NCBI RefSeq assembly: GCF_900096915.1 | Contig: NZ_FMYK01000001.1 | Span: 709,492 to 773,491 of the forward strand | Origin: Acinetobacter marinus | GTDB taxonomy: Bacteria; Pseudomonadota; Gammaproteobacteria; Pseudomonadales; Moraxellaceae | Direction: 5' to 3' | DNA: 64,000 bases | Part shown: in pieces, positions 9,483 through 19,184 of the stretch | How positions within the stretch are numbered: the first letter of the stretch is position 1 | Layout of the letters: each line of letters opens with the position of its first letter | Notes under the pieces: generated by a model | Told to the model about the DNA's origin: nothing | What the model saw: the letters and a program-made list of their open reading frames with translations, nothing else | Database searches by the model: none | Translations under genes and position numbers: made by a program

Positions 9483-12068
9483 ATGACACATCAATTTAAA
9501 AAAAATGCTTTATTCAAAGCCATCATCGGACTGATGAGTTTAACTGCATTCAATATGGCGTATGCAGAGGTCGAGTCTGCGCAATCGGATGCTGCTGAGA
9601 CCGCTGAACAACAGGGCGCCAGTGAGCAAACAACTGCCCAACAAGCATCGACGACTGTGCAAGCTGATCAAGATCAAGCTGAACAAGATACAGCCGAGAC
9701 CACTCAAACCAGCACCGCCAAAACAGTAAAAGCCAAAAATAGCAATTTAACTCCTGCTAATAGCGAAAAAGCCCAACAGTTTTATCAGCAATATTATTTA
9801 AGCCCTGCCGAAGTCATCGCTAGTGACCGTAATGATGTGCATCCCGACCGTCTCTGTTCTGGGGTGTGGGTGACACCAATCGGCAGCAATGTCGAAGCGC
9901 CAAGCGATCCGACTCAAGCAACGGCGACCATCGGCGCAGAAACCGCATATTACGATCCGAATGGCACATCGGTACTTGAAGGCGATGTACAAATCGACCA
10001 ACAAGGTCGAAGTATTCGTGCCGATCGGGTCGAAATCGATCCAACCCAAACCTATGCCAAAGCGCAAGGTGAAGTGCAGATGGCGCAAGGTGGTTTGTTT
10101 GCGCAAAGCGATGAAATTAATTATAACTTAAAGACTCAGCAAGGCGATTTGAAGGATAGTTATTACATCAGCGAAGAACAACAAGCGCATGGCTATGCCT
10201 CCGATATTCGCCGTACCGCACCCGATATTGTCACACTGGAAAATGCCAGTTATTCGACCTGTGCACCGAGCACCAGCCCTGCTTGGCATATCCAAGCCAA
10301 ATCGATTGAGCTCAATCAAACCACAGGACGTGGCGTCACCAAAGATGCGCGTCTGTATATCAAAAATACGCCGATCGTTCCTGTACCGTATTTCAATTTC
10401 CCAATTGATGACCGCCGTACCACGGGCTTCTTAGTGCCGAGCTTTGGTTATACCAATGATGGTGGCGTACAACTCAGTGTGCCTTATTATCTCAATCTGG
10501 CACCAAACTATGATCTCACTGTGACACCACGCTATCTCAATGAACGTGGCTTTATGGCTGAGGGCGAATTTAATTATCTGACTGAAAATTATGGTGCGGG
10601 TAAGATTTGGGGCGGTTATTTACCGGGTGATAATAGCTACGACAATCAAGATCGTAAAGAATTACACTGGCAACACTTTTGGAAAATTAATAATCAATGG
10701 AGTACGGCGGTAGATTACAACTACGTCTCCGATGAAGATTATTTCTCCGACTTGGGTAATTCGCTCAATAGTGAAGATGAAACCTATCAAGAGCGTACGT
10801 GGGTACTCAACTATGCCAATGGCATTCCTGGCATTACCGCACAGCTCAAAGTGCAAGATTTCCAAACTCTGGATGAATCGCTTGAAGATGTAGAAAAGCC
10901 TTATGCCAAATTACCCCAGTTGATCTTCCATTATGAAGGTGGCAACTACGATGGCTTGGAATATGGTTTTTATAATGATACGGCGTATTTTAAAAAATCC
11001 ATTGATGATGGTTCTGCTTTAGAAAGTAGTGGTACACGAATTTATAATCAGCTGTATAGCCGTTACAACTATCGCACACCAAGCCTATTTGTGATTCCAG
11101 AAGTCTCGGTACGCAGCATCAACACCTACTTTGACCGTGATAGTAAAGTCAGCCAAGGCTATGACGAAAATGAATCTGTAGAAAAATCAGTCTCTGTACC
11201 GCAGTTTACCTTAGATACAGGGATGACTTTTGAAAAACAGGGTAAATTCCTACAGACCATTAGCCCACGATTGTTTTACGCCTACGCCCCTTATCAGCAA
11301 CAAGATGGCTATCCAAACTTCGACAGTACCTATGCTTCGATCAGTTATGACCGCCTGTTTAGCCCATATCGCTTCTATGGACATGACCGCTTAGAGGACA
11401 ATAATTTTGCCTCGCTCGGTGTGACTTATCGTTTGTATGATCAAGTCGGCTTGGAGCGCTTACGTGCCAGTATTGGTCAGAGTTTTTATTTTGCCGATCG
11501 CAAAGTGCGCCTCGATACTGACAATGACCCGATTGCGACCGACGACTATTCTGGTCCTGTAATGACTTTTTCTAGTCAGCTGAGCAACACCATCAATGTC
11601 AATTCAAATGTCGCATTTGATGCGGATGGCAAAAATACACTGAGTAATCTCACCCTCAGCTATGCCGATGATGTCGGTCAACTCTACAATCTCGGCTACA
11701 TCTATCGTGACGAGTTGGCAGATTTACGCCAACAAGCCTATCAGCAAGTGGTCGGCTCATTTGTGCAACCGATTCACAACAATTGGCGCTTAATGGGTCA
11801 CGTACAATACGACATCGACAATGACCTGACACGAGAAATTCTGCTCGGGGTAAATTATGAATCGTGTTGCTGGGGCGTTTCGGTCTATGCACGCAGATAT
11901 TATAATGATCTGGATGACCCAACCGATGAAGATGTCTCTGCGAAAAAAGCCATCATGGCAGAATTTAGCTTAAAAGGCTTAGGTGGTTTAACTGGTAAAC
12001 TCGCCTCTTTATTAGAAGATCGTGTCATTGGATTTGATCATGTTAACCAAACTTGGACGCAACGTTAA
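9483..12068 (+). CDS. lptD: LPS-assembly outer-membrane protein LptD
   Basis: Outer-membrane beta-barrel that, with lipoprotein LptE, inserts LPS into the outer leaflet. The 861-residue protein has a signal peptide (cleavage near AYA-EV, about residue 28), then an unusual Gln/Ala/Thr/Glu-rich linker of roughly 55 residues, the OstA jelly-roll domain (about 135-290, with DVQIDQQGRSIRADRVEI) and a C-terminal barrel. Cys residues before the jelly roll (DRLCSGVW), in it (YSTCAPST) and a CC pair in the barrel (YESCCWGV) are those expected to form the inter-domain disulfides. The surA start overlaps its stop (TAATG). No strong ribosome-binding site precedes the ATG. Confidence 0.95.
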   Translation: MTHQFKKNALFKAIIGLMSLTAFNMAYAEVESAQSDAAETAEQQGASEQTTAQQASTTVQADQDQAEQDTAETTQTSTAKTVKAKNSNLTPANSEKAQQFYQQYYLSPAEVIASDRNDVHPDRLCSGVWVTPIGSNVEAPSDPTQATATIGAETAYYDPNGTSVLEGDVQIDQQGRSIRADRVEIDPTQTYAKAQGEVQMAQGGLFAQSDEINYNLKTQQGDLKDSYYISEEQQAHGYASDIRRTAPDIVTLENASYSTCAPSTSPAWHIQAKSIELNQTTGRGVTKDARLYIKNTPIVPVPYFNFPIDDRRTTGFLVPSFGYTNDGGVQLSVPYYLNLAPNYDLTVTPRYLNERGFMAEGEFNYLTENYGAGKIWGGYLPGDNSYDNQDRKELHWQHFWKINNQWSTAVDYNYVSDEDYFSDLGNSLNSEDETYQERTWVLNYANGIPGITAQLKVQDFQTLDESLEDVEKPYAKLPQLIFHYEGGNYDGLEYGFYNDTAYFKKSIDDGSALESSGTRIYNQLYSRYNYRTPSLFVIPEVSVRSINTYFDRDSKVSQGYDENESVEKSVSVPQFTLDTGMTFEKQGKFLQTISPRLFYAYAPYQQQDGYPNFDSTYASISYDRLFSPYRFYGHDRLEDNNFASLGVTYRLYDQVGLERLRASIGQSFYFADRKVRLDTDNDPIATDDYSGPVMTFSSQLSNTINVNSNVAFDADGKNTLSNLTLSYADDVGQLYNLGYIYRDELADLRQQAYQQVVGSFVQPIHNNWRLMGHVQYDIDNDLTREILLGVNYESCCWGVSVYARRYYNDLDDPTDEDVSAKKAIMAEFSLKGLGGLTGKLASLLEDRVIGFDHVNQTWTQR

Positions 12069-13474
12069 TGAATAACCCAACTGTACTTCGTCAAACACTT
12101 GTTAAAATGCTTCGTGCATCTACGCTCGCCCTAGCGCTATCGACCTCAGCATCGCTTTACGCTGCAAATATCGATCAAGTAATCGCTGTGGTCGGTTCGA
12201 GTGCGATTCTCAAAAGTGATTTAGATCAAGCTGCTGCGGTGATTCAACAACAAATGCAAAGTCAGGGGCAACAAGTGCCACCTGCGCCGATCTTACGTCG
12301 ACAAGTGTTGGATCAATTGATTTTACGTCAAGCCCAAGTGGAACAAGTGCGCCGTTTTGGCATTAAGCCAAGCGATGCAGAGCTGAATCAAGCAGTTCAA
12401 TCGATTGCCAAACAACAAGGTGCTGCCAGCCTTGAAGATTTCCAAAAAAGTCTTGATGCACAGCGTCCAGGTAGCTATGAAGCGATGCGTAAACAAGTCG
12501 CTGAAGATTTAAGTGTCAACCGTCTGCGTCAGCAACAAGTCATGTCACGGATTCATGTGTCTGAGCGAGATATTGATAATTTCCTCAATTCACCACAAGG
12601 TCAAGCTGCACTCGGTAGCCAAGTACATGTCTTACACTTACGCATTGCACCGCAATCTGAAAGTACAGATGTTGCAAAAGTCACTGAAACAGCCAATCAA
12701 GTACGTGAAGCGCTCAACAATAGCGATGACATCAAAGCCATTGCCGATCAATACAATAATGATCAAATCGTAGTGCAAGGTGCCGATATGGGCACACGTG
12801 CTTTATCTGACATTCCAGCCGATCTTGCTGCTCGTTTGAGCAATTTGGAAGTGGGTAAAACCACTGAGCTGATTCAGGCTAAAGATGGCATTCATATTTT
12901 AAAATTGTTAGAACGCAGTGCTGATGGTAAAAAAGCCCTTGTGCCACAATATTTCACCCGCCATATTTTGATTCAACCGTCTGAAGTAGTCAGCCCTGAA
13001 GATGCCAAGCAACAGATTGATCAAATCTATAGTCGCTTGCAACAAGGTGCTGATTTCCAAGAAATGGCAGCGACCTATTCTACCGATTCTGGCTCAGCAC
13101 GTAATGGCGGAAGTCTGGATTGGGTATCGCCTGGGGTGATGGTGCCTGAATTTGAAAAAGTCATGACCTCAACTGCTGTAGGTCAAGTTAGTCAACCATT
13201 CCAAACACAATACGGCTGGCATATCCTGAAAGTTGAAAACCAACGCCAAGTCGATATGACCGAAGAATATCAGCGTCGTATGGCGAAGCAAATTCTTGGC
13301 GAACGTCAGTTTGATGCAGAGCTCGATAGTTGGCTGCGTGAAGTGCGTGCAGAGGCATATGTCGATATCAAAGATCCGACCTTAAAAGACCCAAGTTCAA
13401 CCAATTCTGAACCGCAAGCCAACGCTTCGCAAACAGCACCTGATTCGAACGCAGCGTCAAGCACCAAAAACTAA
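12068..13474 (+). CDS. surA: Periplasmic chaperone and peptidyl-prolyl isomerase SurA
   Basis: Periplasmic chaperone that escorts outer-membrane proteins, LptD among them, to the BAM complex. Starting at the ATG at 12068 (overlapping the lptD TAA) the protein has 468 residues; an in-frame TTG further upstream is unlikely. It shows a signal peptide ending near SLYA-AN, a SurA N-terminal domain (VLDQLILRQAQVEQV), two parvulin PpiC domains (about 170-275 and 285-385, the second with ARNGGSLDWVSPG and PFQTQYGWHILKV) and a low-complexity Ser/Asn/Gln tail. The lptD-surA pair is a classic envelope-biogenesis operon, ended here by a hairpin at 13509. Confidence 0.96.
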   Translation: MNNPTVLRQTLVKMLRASTLALALSTSASLYAANIDQVIAVVGSSAILKSDLDQAAAVIQQQMQSQGQQVPPAPILRRQVLDQLILRQAQVEQVRRFGIKPSDAELNQAVQSIAKQQGAASLEDFQKSLDAQRPGSYEAMRKQVAEDLSVNRLRQQQVMSRIHVSERDIDNFLNSPQGQAALGSQVHVLHLRIAPQSESTDVAKVTETANQVREALNNSDDIKAIADQYNNDQIVVQGADMGTRALSDIPADLAARLSNLEVGKTTELIQAKDGIHILKLLERSADGKKALVPQYFTRHILIQPSEVVSPEDAKQQIDQIYSRLQQGADFQEMAATYSTDSGSARNGGSLDWVSPGVMVPEFEKVMTSTAVGQVSQPFQTQYGWHILKVENQRQVDMTEEYQRRMAKQILGERQFDAELDSWLREVRAEAYVDIKDPTLKDPSSTNSEPQANASQTAPDSNAASSTKN

Positions 13475-13508
13475 TCATTTGACATCAAAATTGATTCATT
13501 TTCTTTTA

Positions 13509-13536
13509 AAAAACCAAATCTTGTATTTGGTTTTTT
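13509..13536 (+). terminator. Rho-independent terminator after surA
   Basis: The inverted repeat AACCAAAT-CTTGT-ATTTGGTT is followed by a run of T residues, 34 bases after the surA stop. An A run on the left could make it work weakly in the other direction too. Confidence 0.8.
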
Positions 13537-13623
13537 ACTTTGTTCAAATCACATCCGCTCAAACGCCAGCACTCGTGTTAAGATTTGATGCTTAGAATTT
13601 CACACTCAAGTTAGACGGTTTCA

Positions 13624-16600
13624 ATGATGCAATTTGTCCATTTAGGCATTCACAGCGAATATTCGATTACGGATTCGATTATCAGAATCCCTGATTTGGT
13701 GAAAGCTGCTGCCGAAGACAAGATGCCTGCTTTGGCACTGACTGACCTGTCCAATATGCACGCTGCGGTGAAGTTTTATAATGCTTGTCTTAAGCATGGC
13801 ATTAAGCCAATTTTCGGTAGTGATCTACGACTTGGTGAAGAAAACCAACGTGTACAATTGCTTGCGATGAATCAAGCGGGTTGGCTTAATCTCACCGAAC
13901 TGGTGTCTAAAGGTTTTACCGATGGACTGAAACTCGACATTCCAACCGTTCAGCCAGAATGGATTTGTCAGCAATCTGATGGACTAATTGCCCTGTTGGG
14001 AATTCATAGCGATGTCGGTCAAGCACTCTGCTCATCCAATCCTGACAAAGCCGAGCCACTGATTGACGCATGGAAAAATGCTTTTGGCGATCGGGTGTAT
14101 TTGGCGATTAGCCGTGTTGGCTTGCCGAATGAAGAACTGTTTATCCAACAGGCATTGCAACTTGCACAAAAATATCAAATCGGTGTGGTTGCGCACAATG
14201 ATTTACGCTTCATTAAGCAAAGTGATTTTGAAGCGCATGAAGCTCGGGTCTGTATCGCCGAAGGCTATGTACTCGGTGATGATCGCCGTCCGCAAAATTA
14301 TACCGATCAGCAATATTTCAAATCCAATGCTGAAATGCAAACGCTGTTTGCTGATTTACCCAATGCGCTGACGAATAGTTATCTGATCGCACAGCGTTGT
14401 ACGGTCAATCTGACTTTGGGTAAAAACTATCTACCTGATTACCCGATTCCGCCTGAACACACTATTGACTCCTATTTCCGTCATGTGTCAGAGCAAGGCT
14501 TAATCGAACGGCTTGCCTTACTTTATCCCGAAAATGAGCGTGATGAATCCTGGGCCGAGATTGATAAAAAATATCATGATCGACTGACCTATGAGATTGA
14601 TATTATTCTCAAAATGGGTTTCCCAGGTTATTTTCTCATCGTCATGGACTTTATTGGCTGGGCAAAAAATAATGGCGTCCCTGTTGGACCGGGTCGTGGT
14701 TCGGGTGCAGGCTCATTGGTTGCTTATAGTCTAAAAATTACCGATCTTGATCCGCTACGTTATGAACTGCTTTTCGAGCGATTCCTGAATCCTGAACGTG
14801 TATCGATGCCCGATTTCGATATTGACTTCTGTATCGCAGGACGTGACCGTGTCATTGAGTATGTGTCACGTCATTATGGACGAGATGCGGTATCGCAGAT
14901 TGCCACCTTTGGTACGATGGCAGCCAAAGGTGCGATTCGAGATGTGGCACGTGTTTTGGGTAAGTCGTATGGTTTAGCAGATCGGATTTCAAAACTTGTG
15001 CCGACCAAGCCACTCGGTGTTGATCTGAAAACTGCTTTGGAAATGGAAGCAGAGCTCAAAGACATGGTGACCAACCCTGCCAACCCTGAATATGACGATG
15101 CCTCAGAAATTTGGGATATGGCACTCAAGCTCGAAGGTATTACTCGTAATACAGGAAAACACGCAGGTGGCGTACTGATCTCTCCCGGAAAAATTACCGA
15201 CTTTTCAGCGATTAGCTGTGAAGCCGATGGCACAGGTCGAGTCAGCCAGTTTGATAAAGATGATGTCGAAGCGGTCGGCTTGGTCAAGTTCGACTTCTTA
15301 GGGCTGCGAAATCTCACCGTGATTGAGGATGCATTAACCCATATCAACGCACGCTTACCTGAATCTGAACGGATTATCCTCGAACAGATTGCTTTAGATG
15401 ATAAAGCAGCCTATGAGGTGTTCGCCGATGGCAATACCACAGCGGTATTCCAGTTTGAATCCGTCGGCATGAAACGCATGCTCAAAGAAGCACGCCCAAG
15501 TCAGTTTGAAGAAATCATTGCCTTTGTATCGTTGTATCGTCCCGGTCCGATGGATCTGATTCCTGACTTTATCCATCGTATGCACGGTGGCAGTTTTGAA
15601 TATCTGCATCCACTGCTCGAAGATATTTTGAAACCAACTTACGGCATCATGGTTTATCAAGAACAGGTCATGCAGGCTGCACAGGTCTGTGCAGGTTATA
15701 CCCTCGGCGGTGCGGATTTGCTTCGTCGTGCTATGGGGAAAAAGAAACCTGAGGAAATGGTCAAGCAACGGCAAATCTTCCTCAAAGGTGCAGCGACCAA
15801 AGACATTGATGAGGTCAAAGCCAACGAAATTTTCGATTATATGGAAAAGTTCGCAGGCTATGGTTTTAACAAATCGCATGCTGCGGCTTATGCCCTCGTC
15901 GCCTATCATACCGCATGGCTTAAAGCCCATTATCCTGCCGAGTTTATGGCGGCGGTGATGTCCTCGGAAATGCAAAATACTGATAATGTGGTGTTTTTGA
16001 TTGATGACTGTCGTAGTAATGATCTGACCGTTTTACCGCCGTCAATCAATATGTCGGATTATCGTTTTAAAGCCAGTGACCCGAAAACGATTGTCTATGG
16101 ACTCGGTGCAATCAAAGGCGTTGGTGAGCAGGCGATGCAGTCGGTGATTGATTCTCGAGTGGCGCAAGGCGAATATCAAGATTTATTCGACTTCTGTCAT
16201 CGTATTGATCTCAAGAAAATCAACAAACGTACATTAGAAGCCTTAATTCGTGCAGGTGCGCTCGATTGTTTGGGTGAAGAACGTGCCATTCTAATGGAAA
16301 ATCTTCCCGAAGCGGTGCAAGCGGCGGAGCAAGCTCGTAACAACCGTGAATCAGGCATCATGGATTTGTTTGGTGAAGTGGAGCAAGTACAGCGTAAACC
16401 ACTGAAACCGATCAAACCGTGGAGTGATGAAGTCCGCCTCAAAGGTGAAAAAGACACGCTCGGCTTGTATCTGACAGGTCACCCGATTGATGTGTATAAA
16501 GATGAATTAAAACGCTTTATTCCAAATACATTGAATAATCTCAGTACCACACGACGTGGACAGACCACCGTGATCGCAGGGCTGATTATTGATGTGGCGC

Positions 16601-17235
16601 ATTTCCCGAATCGCACCATGATCACCTTGGACGATGGCACGGCTCGTTTTGAAATATCCACAAATCGTGAACGCTTTGAACGCTACAAAGAATTTTTCCA
16701 AAATGAAACCGTGGTGGTGATTGAAGGGGAAATTTATGAACGAGAAGGTTTTGATCGCCCACTTGGACGACTCAGCAAAGCCTTTAACCTCAATCAAATC
16801 CGTGAAAAACGTGCCCAAGCGATTCATTTGCGCTTTCATGAAGATCAGTTAAGTGCTGATTTTGCCAATGATTTACTCACTGCGATTGAGCCATTTTGTC
16901 AGCAAGCCAATGCGGTACATATTCCAATCAAATTGCAATTGGAAAATCACTTTGCGACCTATGAATTGCAACTTGGTGAGGCTTGGCAAGTCACACCGAC
17001 CGATGATCTGATGCTGAAACTGCGTGATCATTTGGGTAAAGAACATATTCGGGTGGAATATCAGGTTAAATCAAAAGCCGCGCAAGTGGTGAAACCAAAA
17101 TATCAAGTGATTGACGAACCACCGCCACCTCCATCACATTTACAGCAAAATCGTCAAATTAATGAAGGTGAATTAGACGGCATGCTTCGTAGTGATGATG
17201 CTTTTGAGTATAGCGAAGACATGCGCTATTCCTAA
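13624..17235 (+). CDS. dnaE: DNA polymerase III alpha subunit
   Basis: Catalytic polymerase of the replicative holoenzyme. The 1203-residue protein has the N-terminal PHP domain (FVHLGIHSEYSITDSI), the palm with PDFDIDFC carrying two catalytic Asp residues and the third in KFDFLGL, the fingers with GPGRGSGAGSLVAY and GKHAGGVLIS, a helix-hairpin-helix region (RTLEALIRAGALDCLG), the OB domain (TTVIAGLIIDV) and a C-terminal tau-binding part. Two adjacent ATG codons at 13624 and 13627 offer alternative starts. It is a DnaE1-type rather than an error-prone DnaE2 judging from length and the presence of the C-terminal domain. Confidence 0.97.
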   Translation: MMQFVHLGIHSEYSITDSIIRIPDLVKAAAEDKMPALALTDLSNMHAAVKFYNACLKHGIKPIFGSDLRLGEENQRVQLLAMNQAGWLNLTELVSKGFTDGLKLDIPTVQPEWICQQSDGLIALLGIHSDVGQALCSSNPDKAEPLIDAWKNAFGDRVYLAISRVGLPNEELFIQQALQLAQKYQIGVVAHNDLRFIKQSDFEAHEARVCIAEGYVLGDDRRPQNYTDQQYFKSNAEMQTLFADLPNALTNSYLIAQRCTVNLTLGKNYLPDYPIPPEHTIDSYFRHVSEQGLIERLALLYPENERDESWAEIDKKYHDRLTYEIDIILKMGFPGYFLIVMDFIGWAKNNGVPVGPGRGSGAGSLVAYSLKITDLDPLRYELLFERFLNPERVSMPDFDIDFCIAGRDRVIEYVSRHYGRDAVSQIATFGTMAAKGAIRDVARVLGKSYGLADRISKLVPTKPLGVDLKTALEMEAELKDMVTNPANPEYDDASEIWDMALKLEGITRNTGKHAGGVLISPGKITDFSAISCEADGTGRVSQFDKDDVEAVGLVKFDFLGLRNLTVIEDALTHINARLPESERIILEQIALDDKAAYEVFADGNTTAVFQFESVGMKRMLKEARPSQFEEIIAFVSLYRPGPMDLIPDFIHRMHGGSFEYLHPLLEDILKPTYGIMVYQEQVMQAAQVCAGYTLGGADLLRRAMGKKKPEEMVKQRQIFLKGAATKDIDEVKANEIFDYMEKFAGYGFNKSHAAAYALVAYHTAWLKAHYPAEFMAAVMSSEMQNTDNVVFLIDDCRSNDLTVLPPSINMSDYRFKASDPKTIVYGLGAIKGVGEQAMQSVIDSRVAQGEYQDLFDFCHRIDLKKINKRTLEALIRAGALDCLGEERAILMENLPEAVQAAEQARNNRESGIMDLFGEVEQVQRKPLKPIKPWSDEVRLKGEKDTLGLYLTGHPIDVYKDELKRFIPNTLNNLSTTRRGQTTVIAGLIIDVAHFPNRTMITLDDGTARFEISTNRERFERYKEFFQNETVVVIEGEIYEREGFDRPLGRLSKAFNLNQIREKRAQAIHLRFHEDQLSADFANDLLTAIEPFCQQANAVHIPIKLQLENHFATYELQLGEAWQVTPTDDLMLKLRDHLGKEHIRVEYQVKSKAAQVVKPKYQVIDEPPPPPSHLQQNRQINEGELDGMLRSDDAFEYSEDMRYS

Positions 17236-17291
17236 GGCATGAATATAAGCACAAGCCACATTTATCAAATATTCTGAAATTTGAAGGAAAT

Positions 17292-18230
17292 ATGTCTACT
17301 CAAGCGACTGATTTACTTGATCATATCCGTATCGTGATGGTCAATACCACACTCCCTGCCAATATTGGTGCAGCCTTACGTGCCATGAAAACCATGGGCT
17401 TAAAGCATCTGGTGTTGGTTGCGCCAAAGCATTATCCACACCCTGATATTGATGCGCTGTCCGCAGGTGCCAGTGATTTGATCGAACATATTCGAGTGGT
17501 TGAGCGGATTGAAGATGCCTTGGCGGATTGTCATGTGGTGTTTGGCACCAGTGCCCGCAGTCGTACTATTCCTTGGCCGATTTTAGACGTCCGCCCTGCT
17601 AGCTTAGAAATCGCCAATGCGACGCAAAAAAATCAACAGGTGGCGATACTGTTTGGGCGTGAAGATCGTGGCTTGACCAATGAAGAACTGGCACTTGCCA
17701 ATTATCACCTGACCATTCCAGTCAATCCCGAATATGGCGTACTCAATGTCGCACAAGCGATACAAGTCGTGTGCTATGAGCTGAGAATGGCATGCTTACA
17801 AAGTGTCGAAACTGTAAGTCTAAACAGTTCACTCGAAAGAAATGATGCAGAAGTAAACGCAGAAAAAGTCGAAGCCATGCAATTGGTACAAGGTCAGTCG
17901 ATGCAATGGGATGAGCCTTTAGTGACTCAAGATCAGATGCAACAGTTTTATCCGCATTTTGAACAGACCTTAGCTGATATTGAGTTTCTTGATCCTGAAA
18001 ATCCACGTTTATTACCGCTGCGTTTACGGCGATTATTCGGTCGGATACAATTAGATCGGATGGAATATCATTTACTGCGTGGCGTGTTTAGTCGAGTACA
18101 AGCCTTACGCAAAGGCACATGGCAGCCACAAGATAGCAAAGCCAATAAAAGCCCAAACGATAAAAAGCCTAGTAATCAAAATCAATGTGATGACAAAATG
18201 AACACTCAAGGAGATCGAACAGATGTTTAA
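17292..18230 (+). CDS. trmJ: tRNA (cytidine/uridine-32-2'-O)-methyltransferase TrmJ
   Basis: SPOUT-class methyltransferase expected to modify position 32 in tRNA anticodon loops. The 312-residue protein has the SpoU motifs NIGAALRAMKTMGLKHLVLV (about 19-38), ILFGREDRGLTNEEL and IPVNPEYGVLNVAQAIQVV that build the knotted SAM site. The C-terminal half is longer than the minimal TrmJ, with an acidic insert (about 170-215) and a Lys/Asn/Asp-rich tail. An AAGGAAA lies before the ATG. Its end overlaps the cysE start by eight bases, so the two genes are translationally coupled despite unrelated roles. Confidence 0.88.
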   Translation: MSTQATDLLDHIRIVMVNTTLPANIGAALRAMKTMGLKHLVLVAPKHYPHPDIDALSAGASDLIEHIRVVERIEDALADCHVVFGTSARSRTIPWPILDVRPASLEIANATQKNQQVAILFGREDRGLTNEELALANYHLTIPVNPEYGVLNVAQAIQVVCYELRMACLQSVETVSLNSSLERNDAEVNAEKVEAMQLVQGQSMQWDEPLVTQDQMQQFYPHFEQTLADIEFLDPENPRLLPLRLRRLFGRIQLDRMEYHLLRGVFSRVQALRKGTWQPQDSKANKSPNDKKPSNQNQCDDKMNTQGDRTDV

Positions 18231-19017
18231 ACAACTTCAACAAGATATCCAAGCGGTGTTTGATCGTGACCCTGCGGCACGTAATGTTTTGGAAGTCGTC
18301 ACCACCTATCCCGGCTTTCACGCCATTGTCATGCACCGCGTTGCGCATGGATTGTGGCAAAAAGAGTTGAAAGGCACAGCACGAGCGGTTTCTGCATTTT
18401 CACGCTTTGCTACAGGCATTGAGATTCACCCTGCAGCGAAGATTGGACAAGGTTTTTTCATTGATCATGGCATGGGTGTGGTGATCGGTGAAACTGCCGA
18501 GATTGGTAATGATGTCACGCTGTATCATGGGGTGACTTTGGGCGGCACAACTTGGGATAAAGGTAAACGCCATCCAACCCTTGAAGACGGTGTGATCGTC
18601 GGTGCAGGTGCGAAAATTCTTGGACCATTTACTGTCGGGAAAAATGCCAAAGTCGGTTCCAATGCCGTCGTGACCAAAGCGGTGCCTGCAAATACCACCG
18701 CAGTGGGTAATCCTGCACGATTTATTATGAAACAAGAAGAAGCAATCATCGAAAGTTCTTCACAAGATAATGCATGCGCCGATTTTCAGCCCTATGCGGC
18801 TTCACAGAGTGAACCTGATACGGTACTGGAAAGTCTACGCATCTTGTCAGATCGCCTGCAAAAAAACGAAGCACATCTACAACGTATGTGTACGCAACTT
18901 AGCAAGCTCGATCCAGAGTTTAAGCGCCCTCACCTCACACCACTATCTAAGCAAGATAAACAGGTGCTTGAAGAAGTACAGCGGGAATATGACTTGAGTA
19001 TCGAATCAAAGTCATGA
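18223..19017 (+). CDS. cysE: Serine O-acetyltransferase
   Basis: Acetyl-CoA:L-serine acetyltransferase, the committed step of cysteine synthesis. The 264-residue protein begins with a short helical domain (FKQLQQDIQAVFDRDPAA), followed by left-handed beta-helix hexapeptide repeats (IHPAAKIGQGFFIDHGMGVVIGETAEIG), the loop VTLGGTTWDKGKRHPTLEDGV, and PANTTAVGNPARFI closing the helix. The C-terminus is extended by about 85 residues of helical, charged sequence beyond the catalytic core. The ATG at 18223 has a strong AAGGAG eleven bases upstream, inside trmJ. The shorter N-terminal domain resembles the trimeric EpsC/SrpH-type enzymes rather than the E. coli hexamer. Confidence 0.93.
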   Translation: MFKQLQQDIQAVFDRDPAARNVLEVVTTYPGFHAIVMHRVAHGLWQKELKGTARAVSAFSRFATGIEIHPAAKIGQGFFIDHGMGVVIGETAEIGNDVTLYHGVTLGGTTWDKGKRHPTLEDGVIVGAGAKILGPFTVGKNAKVGSNAVVTKAVPANTTAVGNPARFIMKQEEAIIESSSQDNACADFQPYAASQSEPDTVLESLRILSDRLQKNEAHLQRMCTQLSKLDPEFKRPHLTPLSKQDKQVLEEVQREYDLSIESKS

Positions 19018-19184
19018 GTCTATTGATTGAATTATATTGAGCTGTTCATTGCATTTACAATTTCAATGGATATTTTGTTTTTGACTAAACAATCCGTTAC
19101 GTGATTATCAGATCAAATCTTGAAGCACAGCACAATTTTCCTTAGACTGATGACTTTGTGTCAGCTCGAACGAATGGAATGAAC

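Noticed and set aside
15394..15975. 193-codon minus-strand frame inside dnaE
   Set aside because: Complementary to the conserved polymerase core; no start context or family.
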